From DASZZV01 sp035544835 (GTDB lineage Bacteria; Acidobacteriota; Thermoanaerobaculia; Gp7-AA8): DNA of 11,592 nucleotides. The notes under the pieces are model-generated. The model did not search any database. It was not told where the DNA came from and worked only from the letters and a program-made list of their open reading frames with translations. The translations under genes and the position numbers were made by a program. Where the stretch lies: the NCBI GenBank assembly GCA_035544835.1, contig DASZZV010000284.1, positions 1 to 11,592 on the forward strand, in the 5' to 3' direction. Positions 6,617-11,592 of the stretch are shown here, in pieces. Each line of letters starts with the position of its first letter. Position 1 is the stretch's first letter.

Positions 6617-6704
6617 GAATTGAGAATTGAGAAAGAAAGGCAGCACAGCGTTTGTCTCTCTTTCTCAATTCTCAATTCTCAATTCTCAATTCTCAATTCC
6701 GCAG
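6605..6704. repeat. Heptad-repeat palindrome, copy 2 (between convergent stops)
   Basis: The left arm is CTGCG (6605-6609) then three GAATTGA units (6610-6630); the right arm is five TCAATTC units (6665-6699) then CGCAG (6700-6704). The 34-bp spacer (6631-6664) keeps GAAAGA / TCTTTC complementarity at its edges. The palindrome therefore includes the last two codons of the response-regulator gene plus its stop codon, and ends one base before the stop codon of the Lon-domain gene. It occupies the complete space between two convergent genes, where a bidirectional terminator would be expected, yet it has no GC-rich stem followed by a U-run. Confidence 0.93.
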
Positions 6705-7370
6705 TTAGTTGGCGGCCGGGTCGATGTCCCGCTTCCGGAAAGGCTTCAGAAACTGCAGTGCGTCGAGTTTCTCTTTCATGACTTCGGCCACCTGTTCCGA
6801 GCGCGTGATGATGTCGTCGATCTCCAGCAGCTTCTGCTTTTCCTCGACATCCATCAGCAGGGACATGACCAGTGCGCTGGTGAGCTCGTCGAGGCCGGCT
6901 GTCCCCAGCTCGGGAACCTGATTCTCGCCCGGCAGAAACTCCAGATAGCGTCTTGACAGGTCGATGAGCCGCTCCCGTCGCGCGTCTGATTCCTCGGCCG
7001 AGACCTCTCCTTCAGGCGCCGCGATCACGCGGGCAATGCGGTAAGGGAGCACGGCAACCTGTTCGAGAATCCTGAATCGAACGACCCCGTTGAGCACCAG
7101 GTTGTAGCGGCCATCGTCGAGCTTTTCGACCCGCTCGATCAGTCCGAGTGTCCCCACGTTGTGGATCGGGGGCGCATGGTAATACTGCGCCTCCCAGTCG
7201 GGCCTCAAAAGTACAATCCCGATTCGCTCCCCCGATGTGATCGCGTCTGCCACCATCTGGCGGTAGCGCGGTTCGAAAATGTGAAGTGGCAGCCGCGTCC
7301 CCGGAAAGAAGACGAGGTTGGGAAGCGGAAAGATAGGTAGCAGGAACTCCCCGGCCGGGTAGTCAGACAT
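6705..7370 (-). CDS. Lon N-terminal (LON substrate-binding) domain protein
   Basis: The protein is 221 aa. The opening FLLPIFPLPNLVFFPGTRLPLHIFEPRYRQM is the hallmark of the Lon substrate-binding domain. It is followed by IGIVLLRP, the conserved VGTLGLIERVEKLDDGRYNLVLNG strand set and VVRFRILEQ. The C-terminal third is helical (RRERLIDLSRRYLEFL to FLKPFRKRD). There is no AAA+ ATPase or Ser-Lys protease domain, so it is a stand-alone LON-domain protein of about the usual 200-220 aa, not a Lon protease. Such proteins are widespread and their role, perhaps protein binding in quality control, is unsettled. ATG 7370 has AGGAGG (7373-7378 on the plus strand) only 2 nt upstream, unusually close, but no better start exists. 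It is convergent with the response regulator and divergent from the UbiD gene, with palindromes at both ends. Confidence 0.9.
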   Translation of the reverse strand: MSDYPAGEFLLPIFPLPNLVFFPGTRLPLHIFEPRYRQMVADAITSGERIGIVLLRPDWEAQYYHAPPIHNVGTLGLIERVEKLDDGRYNLVLNGVVRFRILEQVAVLPYRIARVIAAPEGEVSAEESDARRERLIDLSRRYLEFLPGENQVPELGTAGLDELTSALVMSLLMDVEEKQKLLEIDDIITRSEQVAEVMKEKLDALQFLKPFRKRDIDPAAN

Positions 7371-7378
7371 ACCCTCCT

Positions 7379-7479
7379 AGAATAATTGAGAATTGAGAAT
7401 TGAGAATTGAGAAAGTAAGAAAGATGCGTTCAGATACGACTCTGCCTCTCTTTCTCAATTCCCAATTCTCAATTATTCT
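7379..7479. repeat. Heptad-repeat palindrome, copy 3 (between divergent starts)
   Basis: The left arm is AGAA then TAATTGA (7383-7389) and three GAATTGA units to 7410. The right arm is TCAATTC (7455-7461), CCAATTC (7462-7468) and TCAATTA (7469-7475), then TTCT. The spacer is 44 bp (7411-7454), with GAAAG / CTTTC at its edges. The outermost variant unit TAATTGA and the AGAA flank are mirrored exactly on the other side. The element fills nearly all of the 115 bp between the Lon-domain start (7370) and the UbiD start (7486), so promoters for both must be inside or overlap it; I could not pick one out. Confidence 0.92.
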
Positions 7480-7485
7480 TCACAC

Positions 7486-8934
7486 ATGGCTTACAAGGAC
7501 TTACGTGAATTTATCGCTGCGCTGGAGAAGGCGGGCGAGCTCGTCCGGATCAAAGAACGCGTATCCCCGCGCCTCGAGATCACCGAAATCACCGATCGGG
7601 TCTCCAAGAAACTCGGCCCGGCCCTTCTTTTCGAGAACGTGGAGGGATCGGACATCCCCTTGGCCATCAACCTTCTGGGCACGCCGAAGCGGATGAAGCT
7701 CGCGCTGCAGATCGAGGGCTACGAAGAGTGGACCGAGCGCCTCGATTTCTTTCTCGAGCCACGGATGCCGTCGGGAATCATCGACAAGCTGAAGATGCTC
7801 CCCTCTCTCGGCGAGCTCACCAGCGTCTTCCCAAAGATCGTGAGCGCTGCACCCTGTCAGGAAATTGTCCTGAAGGGTGACGATGTCGACCTCACGAAAC
7901 TTCCCATCATTACCTGCTGGCCCGATGACGGAGGACCGTTCATCACCATGCCGCTCGTGTTCACGAAGGACCCGAACAGCGGCAAACGAAACTGCGGTAT
8001 GTATCGAATGCAGGTCTACAACAGGAACACGACCGGAATGCATTGGCAACTACACAAGGATGCGGCACGCCAGCATCACGATGCCGAGACGGCGAATCTC
8101 ACCGAGATCCCCGTCAGCGTTGCCATCGGCAGCGACCCGATCACGGTCTTCTCGTCCATCTGTCCCCTGCCGCCCGATCTCGACGAGATGATGTTCGCAG
8201 GCTTCGCCCGCAATGACGCGGTTCGGATGGTCAAGTGCATCACCAATGACATCGAGGTCCCGGCGAACGCCGAGATCGTGCTGGAGGGTTACGTCGATAC
8301 GGCCGAACGCCGCCCCGAGGGTCCTTTCGGAGATCACACCGGCTACTACACGCCCCAGGAGCCCTACCCGGTGTTTCACGTTCGGGCCATCACCATGCGC
8401 AGCAAGCCGATCTACATGACCACCATCGTCGGCAAGCCACCGCAGGAAGATGCGCATATCGGCTTTGCCATCGAGCGCATGTTTCTGCCGATCATGAAGA
8501 AACAGTTCCCCGAGATCGTCGACGTGCACATGCCACCCGACGGCGTCTTTCACAATCTCATGATCATCTCGATCAAGAAGCGTTACCCCGGCCAGGCCCG
8601 CAAGATCATGCACGGCATCTGGGGCCTGGGGCAGGCCATGTTCACGAAAGTGATCGTCGTCGTCGATGCCCACGTCGATCCGCACGATCTGCCGACAGTC
8701 GCCTGGTACGCGCTGAACAACATCGATCCGGAGCGCGACACCGAGACCGTTCTCGGGCCGATCGACGTGCTCGATCATTCCTCGCGGGCCTTCGGCTACG
8801 GGAGCCACATGGGGATCGACGGAACGAGGAAGCTGCCGGCCGAGGGGTTCAACAGGGTCTGGCCCGAGGAGATCGAGATGTCGGCGGAGGTTCGGAAAAA
8901 AATCGATTCGATCTGGTCGAAGCTCGGGCTGTAA
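7486..8934 (+). CDS. UbiD-family (prenylated-FMN) decarboxylase
   Basis: The protein is 482 aa, the normal UbiD length. It opens with the N-terminal LREFIAALEKAGELVRI segment and contains the prenyl-FMN/metal-binding stretch RNCGMYRMQVYNRNTTGMHW (N169, R174). The PEGPFGDHTGYY motif follows, with E278 and D283; these match the Arg-Glu-Glu/Asp network of the family (R173/E277/E282 in fungal Fdc1). Asp at the last position is, as I recall, usual in the UbiD branch. The family reversibly decarboxylates aromatic or alpha,beta-unsaturated acids, including the 4-hydroxybenzoate-derived intermediate of ubiquinone or menaquinone synthesis. Substrate and pathway cannot be fixed here, and the flavin prenyltransferase UbiX is not in the window. 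The ATG is 6 nt after the palindrome flank and has no Shine-Dalgarno. The gene stands alone, divergent from the Lon-domain gene. Confidence 0.9.
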   Translation: MAYKDLREFIAALEKAGELVRIKERVSPRLEITEITDRVSKKLGPALLFENVEGSDIPLAINLLGTPKRMKLALQIEGYEEWTERLDFFLEPRMPSGIIDKLKMLPSLGELTSVFPKIVSAAPCQEIVLKGDDVDLTKLPIITCWPDDGGPFITMPLVFTKDPNSGKRNCGMYRMQVYNRNTTGMHWQLHKDAARQHHDAETANLTEIPVSVAIGSDPITVFSSICPLPPDLDEMMFAGFARNDAVRMVKCITNDIEVPANAEIVLEGYVDTAERRPEGPFGDHTGYYTPQEPYPVFHVRAITMRSKPIYMTTIVGKPPQEDAHIGFAIERMFLPIMKKQFPEIVDVHMPPDGVFHNLMIISIKKRYPGQARKIMHGIWGLGQAMFTKVIVVVDAHVDPHDLPTVAWYALNNIDPERDTETVLGPIDVLDHSSRAFGYGSHMGIDGTRKLPAEGFNRVWPEEIEMSAEVRKKIDSIWSKLGL

Positions 8935-8952
8935 GCGACCGCGGACGCCCGT

Positions 8953-8981
8953 TTGACTTTCAGGCCTAAAAGGTCTGTAAT
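8953..8981 (+). promoter_or_regulatory. Sigma70-like promoter with internal dyad, upstream of the small protein
   Basis: TTGACT at 8953-8958 and TGTAAT at 8976-8981 are separated by exactly 17 nt. This is the best -35/-10 pair I see in the window and lies 82 bp before the ATG at 9064. The spacer region contains CAGGCCT-AAA-AGGTCTG (8961-8977), a 7-bp dyad with one G-T pair that touches the -10 box and could bind a repressor. The call rests on the consensus match alone. Confidence 0.5.
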
Positions 8982-9052
8982 GGCGCAGTGGCAACCGAAG
9001 ACCGAGAGTTGGATCTAGCTGGTTCTTTCGCATCAAACAGTACGACGAATGA

Positions 9053-9058
9053 GGGAGG
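9053..9058 (+). promoter_or_regulatory. Shine-Dalgarno site for the small protein
   Basis: GGGAGG lies 5 nt before the ATG at 9064. It favours that start over an in-frame upstream ATG at 9049, which lies before the Shine-Dalgarno itself. Confidence 0.75.
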
Positions 9059-9063
9059 CAAGT

Positions 9064-9501
9064 ATGACAACCAGACTCAAGATCACCAGTCGCTCTGCTG
9101 GCGCAATCCGACATACTGGTGGGGCGGTCCGCTCGATCGGCCCCGACGTGATCGTCAAAACGCTCGGGGCCGAGGAAGTTGTATCCACGAAAAATGTTCA
9201 TGGCGCCCCGATCAGTCTTCACGCATTGCGGCGTGAGCTGGAGAGCAGGGTCCGCTCCACGGGCGGGCGGCCGGCTCTGGAAGGGGCGACCAAGATCCAG
9301 AAGATTCCGCTGAAGCCTGAGGACTGGTCTCGACTCGAAGAGCTGGCCGCCCGTCTTACTCGGGAGGGAGTGTCGGCGACAGCTGGCCAGGTCGCGAGCG
9401 TGATCGTCCATAGCCAGCTGGAACTCCTTGCAGCATCAGCTGCTACGCGCCACGTGCCAGTATCGGGCGGCCCGTTGCGGCGGACGACCGGATCTCGATG
9501 A
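9064..9501 (+). CDS. Small hypothetical protein, possible ribbon-helix-helix C-terminal region
   Basis: The protein is 145 aa and I do not recognise its family. Residues 1-45 are beta-prone and basic (LKITSRSAG, VIVKTLGAEEVV). Then comes a helical basic stretch (LHALRRELESRVR). The segment from residue 77, KIQKIPLKPEDWSRLEELAA, continues with RLTREGVSATAGQVASVIV. This has the strand, helix, turn, helix order of ribbon-helix-helix DNA-binding proteins, with Leu spacing to match; this is inference from pattern. The tail (from about residue 128) looks disordered. The coding frame has a good Shine-Dalgarno and its own sigma70-like promoter, so it is likely real. It sits between UbiD and the YfhO-like gene, 62 nt before the latter. 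An autoregulatory DNA-binding role is conceivable because of the dyad in its promoter. Confidence 0.65.
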   Translation: MTTRLKITSRSAGAIRHTGGAVRSIGPDVIVKTLGAEEVVSTKNVHGAPISLHALRRELESRVRSTGGRPALEGATKIQKIPLKPEDWSRLEELAARLTREGVSATAGQVASVIVHSQLELLAASAATRHVPVSGGPLRRTTGSR

Positions 9502-9563
9502 TTGCAGGCTGCGCCACGAATTGGATGTCGACGGCCACATTTTAAAAGCCACACTTGACCCCA

Positions 9564-11592
9564 ATGGCCGACTCCGCGGAACGTCTCGTCACGCAGGACC
9601 GGAGATCGCTATCGCTTCTGATCGGACTGATCACGATCCTCTTCAGCGATGTCATCTTCTTCGGGCACGGTTTCTATCGCGCTGATCTGACTGCGTATGA
9701 CTACCCGCTGAAACGGACCCTGCATCTGATCGTCGCCAGGGGATTCTTTCCCTGGTGGAATCCCTTCTATTCCGGTGGACAACCGCTCGCCGCCAACCCC
9801 GCTTATGAGCTTTTCTATCCGCCGCAATGGTTGATCTTTCTCCCCGACTTCAACCTCGGTTTCAGACTTCAGATCGTCGCCCATATCTTTCTGGCGGCGA
9901 TTGGGATGTATTGCCTTCTCCGCTCGCTGGAGCTGCGGCCGCTCAGTTCGACCGTCGGCGCTCTCTCTTTCTCGATCGGCGGAGGGTTCCTCTCCGAGAC
10001 CATGCGGCTGCCGCTGATGTTCTCGATGGCCTGGATCCCCGTCATTCTTCTCTTCGGTCGTCGTTTTTTTCTCCGACCCAATCGAAGAGACTTCGCGATC
10101 ACGGCACTTCTGTGCGGTGCGCAGGTGCTCATCGGAGAGCCGACGACGGTCGCACAGACGTGGCTACTGCTCGGCGCCTACGGTCTCTATAGGGCAGCGG
10201 ATGCGGAAGCGCGGTGGAAGATGTCGGTGCGGAATTCCGCCTTCACTGCTCTCCTGGCCCTCTCCGCCCTCGCTGTCGGCGCAGTGCAGATCATCCCCGG
10301 TCTCGACTTCGCCCGCGACACCGTAAGGCGTGACGGTTTCTCGCTTCAGACTGTCAGCACCTGGAGCATGCCCTGGTACCGGCCGATGGAGATGATCTAT
10401 CCTGCCCTGTTCCGCTATATCGGAGCCGGCGATGACGAGCAGATCACCCGACTCTATGAAGATCGAGAAGAACCGTTCCTCTCCGATCTCTATGGAGGCT
10501 GGATCTTCGGTGTCCTGCTGCTCTTGACACCATTCGTGCCCAGGAAAGGGCGAGGCTTTGTGTTGTTGCTCCTCGGTGGCTCTCTGCTTCTCGCCCTCGG
10601 CAGCCACACTCCCCTGCTTCATCTGCTCTACACAACGGGTCTGTTCCGATCGATCCGCTATCCAGAGAAGTTCACTCTGATCGCCATCGTGACCAGCGTC
10701 GTATGGGGTAGCGTTCTTCTCGACGCGATTCTCGGCGGCGACCGAAAGCTCCGAATCAACGCCGTGCGCGTGTGCGTTGGACTGATCATCGTGGCGGCGG
10801 TGCTCGCCGTGACTCTACCCCTTCCTCGAGCGATGGCGCATGACATACGCGCCCCTCTTCAGCCCAGTCCCTTTGACCTCACGCAACCTCGTTACTACTG
10901 GCCGCTAAATCTCGCGCGAGGAGCATTCTTTCTCCTGCTCTTTGCCGGAAAGAGAAATCGTCAGACGACAGGTTGGTCCATTGCGCTGATCACCTTTACG
11001 ACCCTCGACCTCCTCTATCTGCATCCGCGACTGGTTCCCAGAATGCCGGCCAGCTTCTTCAGCGAACCTGCCGCCGTGAGGCCGATTGCAACGCTCGCCC
11101 GAACACAAACTTTCCGCGTCTTCCACGAGGCGGACTGGGACTGGATTCGCCGTAAACCGCTGGCGGAGAAATGGTTTGAAGATCCTCACACCTACTGGTG
11201 GATGTTCCGCAATGGAGCGTTCCCCAGAAACATGGCGGGTTGGGGAATCGAAACGGTCTTCGATCACGACGTCGACGAAACGGCGCTATCGAGCTCTGCG
11301 GCCTTCATGCGAGCGGCGATTCGAATGCAGAATCGAGGGAGTGGGTCGAACTGGAGGGATGCACTCTTCGCAATATCCAACATCGAGTACACGACGGCCT
11401 TTCGCCCCGATCCTCCCCGGAAGCCGGGGAAAGATCCGATGGCTCTCTCCCCCATCACCTTCGTGCGCACTGGAAGCTATCCGCGCTACTACTTCGCGGA
11501 TCGGTTGCTGAGTGCGACGACCGAGGACGAGCTCGTTGCGGGGGTGACCGACAGTTGGAAGCCTGGATCGGCATTCACATCGTCACCACCTT
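9564..11592 (+). CDS. YfhO-like polytopic membrane protein (partial, 3' end outside window)
   Basis: The frame is open for 676 codons from ATG 9564 to the window edge with no stop. A TTG at 9555 is the only in-frame alternative start before the TAA at 9543. Neither start has a clear Shine-Dalgarno. Residues 1-14 are cytoplasmic-looking; about ten or more hydrophobic segments then follow up to roughly residue 485. The first loop carries ADLTAYDYPLKR and FPWWNPFYSGGQPLAANP, followed by YELFYPPQWLIF; this pattern is typical of YfhO-family and GT-C-fold membrane proteins, where loop Asp residues (D41 and D47 here) may be functional. From about residue 490 the sequence becomes soluble (TFRVFHEADWDW, KWFEDPHTYWW), as in the extracytoplasmic C-terminal domain of these proteins. 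The likely role is glycosylation of a cell-envelope polymer using a polyprenyl-linked sugar; this is inference from the family. Substrate unknown. Confidence 0.8.
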   Translation, partial: MADSAERLVTQDRRSLSLLIGLITILFSDVIFFGHGFYRADLTAYDYPLKRTLHLIVARGFFPWWNPFYSGGQPLAANPAYELFYPPQWLIFLPDFNLGFRLQIVAHIFLAAIGMYCLLRSLELRPLSSTVGALSFSIGGGFLSETMRLPLMFSMAWIPVILLFGRRFFLRPNRRDFAITALLCGAQVLIGEPTTVAQTWLLLGAYGLYRAADAEARWKMSVRNSAFTALLALSALAVGAVQIIPGLDFARDTVRRDGFSLQTVSTWSMPWYRPMEMIYPALFRYIGAGDDEQITRLYEDREEPFLSDLYGGWIFGVLLLLTPFVPRKGRGFVLLLLGGSLLLALGSHTPLLHLLYTTGLFRSIRYPEKFTLIAIVTSVVWGSVLLDAILGGDRKLRINAVRVCVGLIIVAAVLAVTLPLPRAMAHDIRAPLQPSPFDLTQPRYYWPLNLARGAFFLLLFAGKRNRQTTGWSIALITFTTLDLLYLHPRLVPRMPASFFSEPAAVRPIATLARTQTFRVFHEADWDWIRRKPLAEKWFEDPHTYWWMFRNGAFPRNMAGWGIETVFDHDVDETALSSSAAFMRAAIRMQNRGSGSNWRDALFAISNIEYTTAFRPDPPRKPGKDPMALSPITFVRTGSYPRYYFADRLLSATTEDELVAGVTDSWKPGSAFTSSPP

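Noticed and set aside
6605..6704. Classical Rho-independent terminator
   Set aside because: The stem is AT-rich with a 34-nt loop and is not followed by a U-run on either strand, so only a non-canonical terminator role could be proposed.
6705..7370. Lon protease
   Set aside because: Only the N-terminal substrate-binding domain is present; there are no Walker motifs and no Ser-Lys catalytic domain.
253..7479. CRISPR array
   Set aside because: The direct units are 7 bp with no spacers between them and occur as inverted pairs; this does not fit CRISPR repeat-spacer structure, and no cas gene is present.
8050..9411. 453-codon open frame on the minus strand
   Set aside because: It is antisense to UbiD and the small gene, with low-complexity Arg/Asp-rich composition and no domain pattern; UbiD on the other strand has clear motifs.

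Overview
This 11.6-kb window reads as ordinary bacterial chromosome: moderately GC-rich coding DNA, closely packed genes on both strands and several clear Shine-Dalgarno sites. No phage, plasmid, insertion-sequence, tRNA, rRNA or CRISPR feature could be supported. Gene content and style suggest a free-living Gram-negative soil or sediment bacterium. Acidobacteriota or a neighbouring phylum is my guess; no taxonomic marker in the window proves it.

Layout, left to right: the 5' end of an MFS transporter (-, cut by the window edge); a heptanucleotide-repeat palindrome; a HAD-family phosphatase (+); a 525-bp gene-free interval dominated by a nested inverted-repeat element (1118-1605); a DUF421/YetF-type membrane protein and, upstream of it, a secreted LolA-like/DUF6503-like protein (both -); a four-gene + strand operon encoding a FabF-type ketoacyl synthase, a SAM methyltransferase, an FAD-dependent oxidoreductase and a single-domain response regulator (3099-6616); a second heptad palindrome; a Lon-N-domain protein (-); a third heptad palindrome; a UbiD-family decarboxylase (+); a small protein with a possible ribbon-helix-helix end, preceded by a good sigma70-like promoter; and a large YfhO-like polytopic membrane protein (+) that runs off the right edge.

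The functional centre is the synthase-methyltransferase-oxidoreductase operon. The genes abut or overlap (0-nt gap, 10-nt overlap, 9-nt gap). The set resembles alkylresorcinol/alkylquinone operons of the SrsABC kind (type III PKS, methyltransferase, flavoprotein), but the condensing enzyme here is a Cys-His-His FabF/KAS-II type rather than a type III PKS. The product is unknown.

The most unusual non-coding feature is a family of palindromes built from short tandem arrays of GAATTGA on the left and its complement TCAATTC on the right, around 34-86-bp spacers. Three copies lie exactly at gene borders (253-408, 6605-6704, 7379-7479). They supply a stop codon for one gene, abut or nearly abut the starts of two genes that lack Shine-Dalgarno sites, and mirror their own flanks. 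Together with the separate 488-bp nested inverted-repeat element, they make up most of the intergenic DNA of the left two-thirds of the window.
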